A stretch of 5,592 nt of DNA from an uncultured Clostridia bacterium (lineage in GTDB: Bacteria; Bacillota_A; Clostridia; Christensenellales; CAG-138), in assembly GCA_947302865.1 (NCBI GenBank), contig CAMYWS010000087.1, forward strand, positions 1-5,592, read 5' to 3'. The notes under the pieces were generated by a model. It was given only the letters and a program-made list of their open reading frames with translations, did no database searches and had not been told where the DNA came from. The position numbers and the translations under genes are program-made. Within the stretch, counting starts at the first letter, position 1. Each line of letters starts with the position of its first letter. Below are positions 1 to 5,399 of this stretch, piece by piece.

Positions 1-1
1 G

Positions 2-373
2 ACGGGGATCGCATGGCGCGCCTCGGCGCGCGGCGCGGCGTTCAGCATCGCCGCCCTGCTTCTGTCGGTTCTGCTGCTGACGCTGCTCGTCTGGCTCGGC
101 TGGCTTCCGGAATCCTCGATCGGCGTCGGGAACACGGTGATCCGGATCCTTTCGGCGATCGTCGGCGGCGCCGCGGCGTCGGCCGGACGAAGACCGGGCA
201 CGTGGCTCGCCGGCGGATTTGCCGCGCTTGCGGGGCTGCTGTTCTCAACGGCGGTCATGGGCGCGTATCTCGGCTCGTTCTCCTTCAGCTGGAATCTTGC
301 CGCCGATCTTCTGATGAGCTTCGCGATCGGCTCCGCGGTCGCCGCGCTGCTGCTGCGGCGAAAACAAGCGTAA
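2..373 (+). CDS. TIGR04086-like small integral membrane protein, 5' end cut by window edge
   Basis: The open frame runs from the left edge to a TAA stop and gives 123 residues with no convincing start, so the N-terminus lies just outside the window. It has about four hydrophobic segments, at visible residues 12-34, 44-60, 67-88 and 97-117. Between segments 2 and 3 is a Gly/Arg-rich turn (SAIVGG...AGRRPGTWLAGG), and the protein ends in a basic tail (RRKQA). The size, four-helix layout and the GG-xxxA-GR-xxG-xxx-G pattern resemble the TIGR04086/YrzE family of Clostridia and Bacilli, whose function is unknown. The family is normally about 120 residues, so only a few residues are probably missing. 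The internal ATG at 137 would discard the first helix and is not preferred. Family assignment is by eye; the membrane-protein call is firmer than the family name. Confidence 0.62.
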   Translation, partial: TGIAWRASARGAAFSIAALLLSVLLLTLLVWLGWLPESSIGVGNTVIRILSAIVGGAAASAGRRPGTWLAGGFAALAGLLFSTAVMGAYLGSFSFSWNLAADLLMSFAIGSAVAALLLRRKQA

Positions 374-375
374 CG

Positions 376-409
376 AAAAACCGGACTTCCGATCGGAAGT
401 CCGGTTTTT
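376..409. terminator. Bidirectional rho-independent terminator between convergent genes
   Basis: This is a 34-bp perfect palindrome centred on GATC (391-394). It has a GC-rich stem core (CCGGACTTCC) flanked by five A on the left and a run of T on the right. It therefore forms a stem followed by a U-tract when read in either direction. It begins right after the stop codon of the membrane-protein gene and ends 9 nt before the last codon of malQ on the other strand, so it can end transcription of both convergent genes. Confidence 0.92.
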
Positions 410-418
410 TGATTCGGT

Positions 419-1885
419 TCAGATGCGGGCGGACATGCGCGCGTAGTAGCGGATGCGCGCGGCAAGATCCGGCGAGAAGTCCTTCTTCTCGGCACGCCAG
501 CGCCACCAGCCGGTCGTGCTCGGATTGTTCATGCGGCAGTCGTCGCCGAGGCCGAGGTAATCCTGCATCTGCAGGATCGCAAGCTCGGCGACCGAGTTCA
601 GAACGCCGCGCGCAAACCCGAACGGCATGCCCTCGCGTTCGTTGAGCCCCAGGTAATCCACCGCAAACGCAACGCATTCCGCGGGCGCGGTCTCGACCCA
701 GCCCATGATCGGCGTATTGTCGTGCGTGCCGGTATAGGCGACGCTGTGCACGGGGTAGTTGTGCGGGAGCTCCCTCGAATTGCCGAAGGGATCGAAACCG
801 AACTGCATGACGCGCATGCCGGGGAAGCCGGAATCGGAAAGCAGCTTTTTGACCTCCGGTGTGAGATAGCCGAGGTCCTCCGCGATGACCGGGAGAGAAG
901 GGCACTCGTCCTTGATCGCGCGAACGAGCTTCATGCCCGGACCGGGATACCATGCGCCCGGACGCGCGTCTGCGGCGCCGAACGGAACGCCCCAGTAGCT
1001 TTCAAGACCGCGGAAGTGATCGATGCGGACCACGTCAAAGCGGGTTGCGACCGCGGAAACGCGGCGGCGCCACCATTTGAAATCGTCAGCCTCATGCTTT
1101 GCCCAGTCGTAGATCGGGTTGCCCCAGAGCTGACCGAGCTCGGAGAAATAGTCCGGCGGCACGCCCGCGACGAGCGTCGGGTTGTGCCGTTCGTCCATCA
1201 GGAAGATATCCGGGTCCGCCCAGACGTCCGCGGAATCATGCGGGACGTAGATCGGAATGTCGCCGATGAGCTTGACGCCGTGCGCGTTTGCGTACGCACG
1301 GAGCGGCTTCCACTGCCTGTCGAACTCGTATTGCATGAAGCATTGGAAATCGACTTCATCTTTGAGAAGCGCGGTATATTGTTCGACGGCTTCCGGCGTG
1401 CGGTCCTGGATCGCGGGATCGGGCCAGGTGTACCACGCGGCGTTGCCGAAATGCGTTTTGACGGCGCAGAACAGGGCGTAGGTATCGAGCCACCACGCGT
1501 TTTCGCGGACAAAGTCCGCCATCACGCTGCGGTCAAAGCGCGCGAACGCCTTCCGGAGCACGGAGAAGCGGTTTTCCCAAAGCTTGCCGTAATCGACACG
1601 GGTCGGATCGTCGCCCCAGTCGAGGTCGCATTCCGCCTCGGTCAGAAGCCCTTCTTCGATGAGCGTTTCAAGATCGATGAGGTACGGGTTGCCGGCATAG
1701 GCAGAACTGCTCTGATACGGGGAATCGGCATAGCCGGTCGGGTTCACGGGCAGCATCTGCCAGTAGGTCTGACCCGCGGCTTCCAGAAAATCAACGAACG
1801 CATACGCTTCTTTTCCGAGCGTACCGACGCCGAAGCGGCTCGGCAGCGAGGTCACATGCATCAGAATACCGCAAGCTCGTTTCAT
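419..1885 (-). CDS. malQ: 4-alpha-glucanotransferase (amylomaltase, GH77)
   Basis: This 488-residue cytoplasmic enzyme moves alpha-1,4-glucan segments between malto-oligosaccharides (disproportionation), feeding maltodextrin and glycogen metabolism. Its length matches the roughly 500-residue bacterial amylomaltases. Visible GH77 signatures are the N-terminal GILMHVTSLPS, the substrate-loop motif DSPYQSSSAYAGNPYLID (about 54-71), IGDIPIYVP (208-215), RIDHFRG with the nucleophile Asp289, VIAEDLGYLTP with acid/base Glu336, and TGTHDN with the third catalytic Asp389. All catalytic residues are present. The start at 1885 is chosen because AGAAGGA lies 6 nt upstream and MKRACGILMH is the usual family N-terminus. 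ATG at 1891 abuts the Shine-Dalgarno, and 1909 has no ribosome site. It is transcribed alone, diverging from psuG, and ends at the shared terminator. No other maltodextrin gene is in the window. Confidence 0.97.
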   Translation of the reverse strand: MKRACGILMHVTSLPSRFGVGTLGKEAYAFVDFLEAAGQTYWQMLPVNPTGYADSPYQSSSAYAGNPYLIDLETLIEEGLLTEAECDLDWGDDPTRVDYGKLWENRFSVLRKAFARFDRSVMADFVRENAWWLDTYALFCAVKTHFGNAAWYTWPDPAIQDRTPEAVEQYTALLKDEVDFQCFMQYEFDRQWKPLRAYANAHGVKLIGDIPIYVPHDSADVWADPDIFLMDERHNPTLVAGVPPDYFSELGQLWGNPIYDWAKHEADDFKWWRRRVSAVATRFDVVRIDHFRGLESYWGVPFGAADARPGAWYPGPGMKLVRAIKDECPSLPVIAEDLGYLTPEVKKLLSDSGFPGMRVMQFGFDPFGNSRELPHNYPVHSVAYTGTHDNTPIMGWVETAPAECVAFAVDYLGLNEREGMPFGFARGVLNSVAELAILQMQDYLGLGDDCRMNNPSTTGWWRWRAEKKDFSPDLAARIRYYARMSARI

Positions 1886-1891
1886 GCACAT

Positions 1892-1898
1892 TCCTTCT
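1892..1898 (-). promoter_or_regulatory. Ribosome binding site fixing the malQ start
   Basis: On the minus strand AGAAGGA lies 6 nt upstream of the ATG at 1885. It overlaps or abuts the alternative in-frame ATGs at 1891 and 1909, which argues against both. Confidence 0.75.
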
Positions 1899-1920
1899 TT
1901 CTTGTTCATAGAAATTTCTG

Positions 1921-1949
1921 TTTCTATTTTATCACATCTGTGATATAAT
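1921..1949 (+). promoter_or_regulatory. Putative extended -10 promoter for psuG
   Basis: TGaTATAAT at 1941-1949 is a perfect consensus -10 hexamer with a TG extension. The hexamer 17 bp upstream (TTTCTA, 1921-1926) is a poor -35, consistent with an extended-10 promoter. The expected start is about 1956, giving a leader of roughly 55 nt before the psuG ATG. The element overlaps the opposing malQ promoter. Confidence 0.6.
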
Positions 1950-1953
1950 ACAA
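1926..1953 (-). promoter_or_regulatory. Putative extended -10 promoter for malQ
   Basis: Reading the minus strand there is TTGTAT (1953-1948), a 16-bp spacer, then TGaTAAAAT, an extended -10 element whose hexamer covers 1931-1926. Transcription would start near 1919, leaving about 34 nt of leader before the malQ ATG. The -35 match is weak, and the TG extension is the main support. This is predicted from consensus only. Confidence 0.5.
1930..1945. promoter_or_regulatory. 16-bp palindrome in divergent promoter, possible operator
   Basis: TATCACA-TC-TGTGATA is a perfect inverted repeat (7-bp arms, 2-bp centre). It covers the TG extensions and the inner edges of both -10 elements. A dimeric regulator bound here would block malQ and psuG together. 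Part of the symmetry comes from two TGTGATA-like extended -10 elements facing away from each other, so an operator role is inference. It is not a CRP site, because the TGTGA/TCACA halves are in the reversed order. Confidence 0.4.
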
Positions 1954-1995
1954 GACAGATAATACGCTTATTCGTGAAAAAATACATGTTTTCGC

Positions 1996-2007
1996 AAGGA
2001 GAAGGAG
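1996..2007 (+). promoter_or_regulatory. Tandem Shine-Dalgarno for psuG
   Basis: AAGGAG occurs twice in direct succession (1996-2001 and 2002-2007), ending 10 nt and 4 nt before the ATG at 2012. Either copy could pair with the 16S rRNA tail. The duplicate suggests strong translation initiation and confirms the start. Confidence 0.8.
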
Positions 2008-2011
2008 AACC

Positions 2012-2923
2012 ATGATACGAAGCAATGTCGTTGAGATTTCACCGGAAGTCGCCGCGGCGATCCGCGAGAGAAGACCGGTCGTCGCGCTGGAGAGCACCAT
2101 TATTTCGCACGGCATGCCGTATCCGCAGAATGTGGAGACCGCATTGAACTGCGAGCGCATCTGCCGTGAAAACGGAGCCGTTCCCGCGACGTGCGCGGTG
2201 ATCAAGGGTCGTATCTGCGTGGGACTTACGGAGGAGCAGATCGACTATCTCGGAAGAGAAGGACAAAAGGTCACCAAGGCGAGCCGCAGAGACCTCCCGA
2301 TGCTGATCGCGCTCGGCATGGACGGCGCAACGACCGTCGCCGCAACCATGATCGCAGCGGCGCAGGCCGGCGTCCGCGTGTTTGCCACCGGCGGGATCGG
2401 AGGCGTGCACCGCGGCGCGGAAACGACGATGGACATCTCCGCGGACCTCGAGGAGCTTTCCGAAACGCCCGTCTGCGTGGTCTGCGCAGGCGCAAAGAGC
2501 ATTCTCGACCTCAACCTCACGATGGAATACCTTGAAACAAAGGGTGTTCCGGTCATCGGCTTCGGCACGGACGAACTGCCCGCGTTTTATACGCGGAAAA
2601 GCGGGATCAAGGTTCCGTGGCGCGCGGACGACCCGAGACTGGTCGCCTGTGCGATCCGCGCCGCAAGGGAACTCGGGTATCCGGGCGGCATGCTTGTGGT
2701 GAACCCGATCCCCGAGGAATACTCGATGGACGCGGACGTCATCAATAAGGCGATCGACGAAGCGATCGAAGAAGCGAAGAAACAGGGGATCAAGGGCAAG
2801 GAAACGACGCCGTTCCTGCTTGCGAAGATCAAGGACATCACAGGCGGATCGAGCTTAGCCGCGAACATTCAGCTTGTGTACAACAATGTGCGCCTTGCGG
2901 CGAAAATCGCGGCAAATCTGTAA
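2012..2923 (+). CDS. psuG: Pseudouridine-5'-phosphate glycosidase
   Basis: This 303-residue cytoplasmic enzyme reversibly splits the C-glycosidic bond of pseudouridine 5'-phosphate to uracil and ribose 5-phosphate, salvaging modified nucleosides from RNA turnover. The sequence follows E. coli PsuG (about 312 residues) along its whole length: VVALESTIISHGMPYPQN (23-40), GREGQKVTKASRRDLP (81-96), GATTVAATMI, FATGGIGGVHRGAE (124-137), VVCAGAKSILDL (156-167), EYLETKGVP, VVNPIPEE and GKETTPFLLAK. By this alignment the catalytic-site residues are Glu27, Lys89, His133 and the Schiff-base lysine Lys162, all present. No pseudouridine kinase (psuK) or nucleoside transporter lies beside it, unlike the usual pairing. 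It starts behind a tandem Shine-Dalgarno and an extended -10 promoter. No terminator follows, and the next gene begins after only 40 nt on the same strand. Confidence 0.96.
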   Translation: MIRSNVVEISPEVAAAIRERRPVVALESTIISHGMPYPQNVETALNCERICRENGAVPATCAVIKGRICVGLTEEQIDYLGREGQKVTKASRRDLPMLIALGMDGATTVAATMIAAAQAGVRVFATGGIGGVHRGAETTMDISADLEELSETPVCVVCAGAKSILDLNLTMEYLETKGVPVIGFGTDELPAFYTRKSGIKVPWRADDPRLVACAIRAARELGYPGGMLVVNPIPEEYSMDADVINKAIDEAIEEAKKQGIKGKETTPFLLAKIKDITGGSSLAANIQLVYNNVRLAAKIAANL

Positions 2924-2963
2924 ACGGCGGCATTGAACGCACGACGGCGGAACGGAGAACGGA

Positions 2964-3773
2964 ATGAGAAAACAGGCGCTTATACTTTTTCTGTGCGCTT
3001 GCTTGGCATTCGGCGGCTTTGCGTATGCAGCTGCGGAAAGCCGGCTTGACGGGGACGCGAACGGTGACGGAAAGGTGACCGCCTCGGACGCTGCGCTTGT
3101 TCTTCGTTACGTTGCGGGGCTGGACGACCGCATCAGCCTCGGCGGCATGCTGCGCGCGGATATCAACGGCAACGGACGCATGGACGCGAGCGACGCTTCG
3201 GCGATCCTCAGGGACATCGCGGACCTTGCGCCGCTTTCGCCCGCGGGAACGGACGCGGAGACGCTTGCGCTTTTGAACCGGCAGTCGCTTCTGTACAGCG
3301 ACGATATGACGGAGTGGACGGCGCGGTTTCTTTGGGGCATGCGCGCGGGTGACGTCAAAAAGGTCCTGTATGAAGGCGCAAAGCTGCTCGGAACGCCGTA
3401 CGGGACCGGTGACGGACAGCTGGACTGCAGCGCGTTCGTCTCGGCGGCTTACAAAAACGCGGGTATTTCATCAAGCAGATATCCGCGGAAAAGCAGCGAC
3501 GGCACGCTGAACTGGTTTCGCAGCAATCATCCCGAAATGCTTCATGAAACGGACGAGGATTCCTGGCGGGACTGGTCGCCGGGAAGCGTACTGATCTATA
3601 TCAACGACGCCACGGGGAAGGGCAGCCATCTTGCACTGTACGCGGGCGAGATCTGCGGCGAACCCGTTGTGATGGAATCCAGAAGATCCGGCTGCGACGG
3701 CGTGCGCATCGGGTATCTGATGGGATCGGGGGCAAGCTGGGATCTCCGGTATTACGTCGATCCGCTTGCCTGA
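2964..3773 (+). CDS. Secreted dockerin-like / NlpC-P60-type cysteine peptidase protein (copy A)
   Basis: This 269-residue exported protein starts with a signal peptide (MRK, hydrophobic to about 20, likely cut after AYA or AAA near 22-24). Two EF-hand-like dockerin loops follow: Asp31-Asn33-Asp35...Asp42 and Asp66-Asn68-Asn70...Asp77. Each is followed by a short helix (ALVLRYVAGL, SAILRDIADL), the type I dockerin layout. A linker of about 40 residues leads to a C-terminal domain (about 130-269) of NlpC/P60 (C40) type. That domain shows GTPYGTG, LDCSAFV with candidate nucleophile Cys155, PGSVLIY and GSHLALYAG with candidate His222. Such enzymes usually cleave peptidoglycan peptide bonds. The usual third polar residue is not obvious; VVMESRR (235-241) lies in its place. 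The start is supported by CGGAG 6 nt upstream. The gene follows psuG by 40 nt and precedes a paralogue. The domain calls are by eye; the exact substrate is unknown. Confidence 0.8.
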   Translation: MRKQALILFLCACLAFGGFAYAAAESRLDGDANGDGKVTASDAALVLRYVAGLDDRISLGGMLRADINGNGRMDASDASAILRDIADLAPLSPAGTDAETLALLNRQSLLYSDDMTEWTARFLWGMRAGDVKKVLYEGAKLLGTPYGTGDGQLDCSAFVSAAYKNAGISSSRYPRKSSDGTLNWFRSNHPEMLHETDEDSWRDWSPGSVLIYINDATGKGSHLALYAGEICGEPVVMESRRSGCDGVRIGYLMGSGASWDLRYYVDPLA

Positions 3774-3795
3774 CAGAAAGAGGGGCACGAACCGT

Positions 3796-4608
3796 ATGAG
3801 AAAAAGACCGGTTATACTGCTGCTGACGTTCGGCATGCTGCTTTTCGCATGTCTGACGGCTTCGGCGGACGAAAAAGACCGGCTCGGCGGCGACGCAAAC
3901 GGCGACGGGCAGGTGAGCGCTGCGGATGCGGCGTTCGTTCTCCGCTATGTCGTCGGGCTTGAAGATCATATTGGGCTCGAAAACATGCTCTGCGCGGATA
4001 TCAACGCAAACGCCGAGATCGACGCGGACGACGCGGCGGCGATTTTGCGTTGCGTGACGGATCTCGCGCCGCTGAAACAGATTTCGACCGATCAGACGAC
4101 GCTTCGCCTCCTGAAGGTGCAGTCCACGCTGAACGACGACGCGACGGAGTGGACGGCGCGAATTATGCACATGATGCCGTCCGGAATGCGAAAGACCGTC
4201 GTGTACACCGCAGCAAGGTATCTCGGCGTGCCGTACGGAACGGGGCAGGGACAGCTCGACTGCAGCGCGTATCTCCGCACGGCGTTTGACAATGCAGGCG
4301 TCCCCGAGAGCGTCTATCCGCATACGAACAGCCACGGAACGCTGCTGTGGTTCCGGCGGAACCATCCGGAACGGCTTCACAGCACGGACCCGTCGTGCTG
4401 GCGGGACTGGAAGCCCGGCTGTGTTCTGATCTATGTCAATCCCGTGACGAACCGCGGAAGCCACGTTTCCCTGTACGTCTGCGAGGTCGACGGAAAGCCG
4501 ATCGTGATGGAATCGCGGCGGATGGAGTGCGACGGCGTACGCATCGGCGTTTTGATGGAGGACGAGGAAAAGTGCGTGCTCGCATACTACGCCGACCCGT
4601 TCCAATAG
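3796..4608 (+). CDS. Secreted dockerin-like / NlpC-P60-type cysteine peptidase protein (copy B)
   Basis: This 270-residue paralogue of the preceding gene has the same order of parts. The signal peptide is MRKRPVILLL...; ASA|D at 22-25 is a likely signal peptidase I site, though LFAC at 16-19 is lipobox-like. The dockerin-like loops are Asp33-Asn35-Asp37...Asp44 and Asp68-Asn70-Asn72...Asp79. The C40-type domain has GVPYGTG, LDCSAYL (candidate Cys156), GSHVSLYVC (candidate His223), IVMESRR and CDGVRIG. A hand alignment with copy A from the first loop onward gives about 59% identity with one gap. In loop 2 both glycines at positions 4 and 6 are alanine, so calcium binding may differ. The ATG at 3796 is preferred: it begins a proper signal peptide and has AAGAGGGG about 10 nt upstream. 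An in-frame TTG at 3766 would overlap copy A and add a polar leader. It is probably cotranscribed with copy A (22-nt gap) and ends at a strong terminator. Confidence 0.8.
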   Translation: MRKRPVILLLTFGMLLFACLTASADEKDRLGGDANGDGQVSAADAAFVLRYVVGLEDHIGLENMLCADINANAEIDADDAAAILRCVTDLAPLKQISTDQTTLRLLKVQSTLNDDATEWTARIMHMMPSGMRKTVVYTAARYLGVPYGTGQGQLDCSAYLRTAFDNAGVPESVYPHTNSHGTLLWFRRNHPERLHSTDPSCWRDWKPGCVLIYVNPVTNRGSHVSLYVCEVDGKPIVMESRRMECDGVRIGVLMEDEEKCVLAYYADPFQ

Positions 4609-4619
4609 GCGCAAAAGAA

Positions 4620-4649
4620 AAAACAGCAGGCCGTACGGCCTGCTGTTTT
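4620..4649. terminator. Bidirectional rho-independent terminator
   Basis: This is a 30-bp perfect palindrome: a 13-bp stem (AAAACAGCAGGCC) around a GTAC loop at 4633-4636. It is followed by TTTT on the plus strand and by a longer T-rich run (TTTTTTCTTTT) on the minus strand. It sits 11 nt after the stop of copy B and 12 nt past the stop of the leftward DUF695-like gene, so it serves both convergent units. The minus-direction U-tract is the stronger. Confidence 0.92.
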
Positions 4650-4661
4650 GCTGTCGGAGAG

Positions 4662-5399
4662 TTAATGCCTGTTTATAAAATCAGCCGTAATATGATCCAG
4701 CACGCCGCCGTAGGGAAGCGCGCCGCGGATCGCGCGGGCGGTGAACCGGTTCAGATCGGGCAGCATGAGCGTGGAGAATCCGTTCAGCACGACACGATAC
4801 GGGTGCGTGGTATTGCCGACGCTCTCGCGCCCGCCCATGGTAAACCCGAGATGCGGGATCTCGTCCATGAACGCGTCGCACGCTTCCTCGGACGCGAACG
4901 CCATGGTGAGACGGACGCGCCGGACAAGACTCAGATCGCCGTCCCGGTGCTGTACGGACTTGATGTACGCTGCGTTCTCGACCGACTGGAGTTTCGCGTC
5001 GTCGGGAAACAGCAGGCAGTAATAAGTCGCGTAGTGCGGCTCCGCCACGTGCCCGCAGGAAACGCGAAGCTTTGTTTCGGCACGGCAGATCGCGGAAACA
5101 CGGTGGATCAGCTTTTCATCGGCGGTATAGAAATAATACTGGATCAGGTTCTTCATGCCGATGCCGCCGACAAAGATCGCCGCGTCCTCAAGCTCCAGGG
5201 CAAGGGTGTGCTGCAACGCGTTTGCGCGGCGTTCTTCGGCGTGCGAAAACGCTTCCGCGTCCGGTTCATGCGGCGCGACGCTGACAAATACGAGCTGCGC
5301 GTATGCCAAAGTGGGAAGCAGTTCCCAGTATTGCATGTCTACCTGAAATACCGCTTCCCGCTCGTTATATTCCCATTCGTACCTGAGCCAATCAGTCAT
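4662..5399 (-). CDS. DUF695 domain protein with RraB-like C-terminal domain
   Basis: This 245-residue, acidic/neutral soluble protein has no signal peptide or membrane segment. The N-terminal part (about 1-135) opens with [19 protein letters not shown] and contains the [19 protein letters not shown] region. This resembles DUF695, a domain of unknown function. Residues about 140-190 ([20 protein letters not shown]... then [16 protein letters not shown]) follow the RraB pattern of L-x-x-D-G-D-x-L-x-x-x-R followed by a GF helix end. The last part (LPYGGVLDH) matches the family's GG-xYDG turn. E. coli RraB inhibits RNase E, and DUF695-RraB fusions are known, but a role here is only suggested. The gene starts inside the end of the upstream AlaRS-like gene (8-nt overlap, ATGACTGA), implying translational coupling. 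There is no strong Shine-Dalgarno. It ends 12 nt before the shared terminator. The family call is by eye. Confidence 0.65.
   Translation of the reverse strand: MTDWLRYEWEYNEREAVFQVDMQYWELLPTLAYAQLVFVSVAPHEPDAEAFSHAEERRANALQHTLALELEDAAIFVGGIGMKNLIQYYFYTADEKLIHRVSAICRAETKLRVSCGHVAEPHYATYYCLLFPDDAKLQSVENAAYIKSVQHRDGDLSLVRRVRLTMAFASEEACDAFMDEIPHLGFTMGGRESVGNTTHPYRVVLNGFSTLMLPDLNRFTARAIRGALPYGGVLDHITADFINRH

Larger units (their letters stand above)
2964..4608 (+). repeat. Tandem gene duplication (two paralogous secreted peptidase-like genes)
   Basis: The two adjacent genes encode collinear proteins that match across the dockerin-like region and the catalytic domain. Shared blocks include GDANGDG, EWTAR, PYGTG, GQLDCSA, NWF/LWFR-NHPE, WRDW-PG, GSH and VMESRR. 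Signal peptides and the linker before EWTAR differ more. At about 59% protein identity the duplication is old and both copies appear intact. Confidence 0.85.

Noticed and set aside
285..953. Minus-strand frame overlapping the malQ 3' end and the membrane-protein gene
   Set aside because: It runs through the bidirectional terminator and out of frame with malQ, and is Arg-rich with no recognisable motif.
1930..1945. CRP/FNR-type or CcpA cre site
   Set aside because: The half-sites are in the order TCACA-N2-TGTGA, the reverse of a CRP site, and the cre consensus does not fit. It is kept only as an unassigned palindrome.
722..1948. Long plus-strand open frame (408 codons) opposite malQ
   Set aside because: malQ on the other strand has complete GH77 motifs and all catalytic residues. 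The antisense frame is Arg/Val/Asp-rich without any recognisable domain, as expected for a shadow in GC-rich DNA.
1959..1971. Small inverted repeat ATAA-N5-TTAT in the psuG leader
   Set aside because: Four-bp AT-only arms are expected by chance in this AT-rich stretch, and nothing indicates a riboswitch or attenuator.
3766..3795. TTG start giving a 280-residue version of copy B that overlaps copy A
   Set aside because: It would put a polar 10-residue leader before the signal peptide. The ATG at 3796 has a ribosome site and aligns with the MRK start of copy A.
3601..4614. Long minus-strand open frame (337 codons) opposite the dockerin genes
   Set aside because: It is His/Arg-rich, crosses two genuine genes with signal peptides and domains, and lacks any domain pattern. 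It is a shadow frame.
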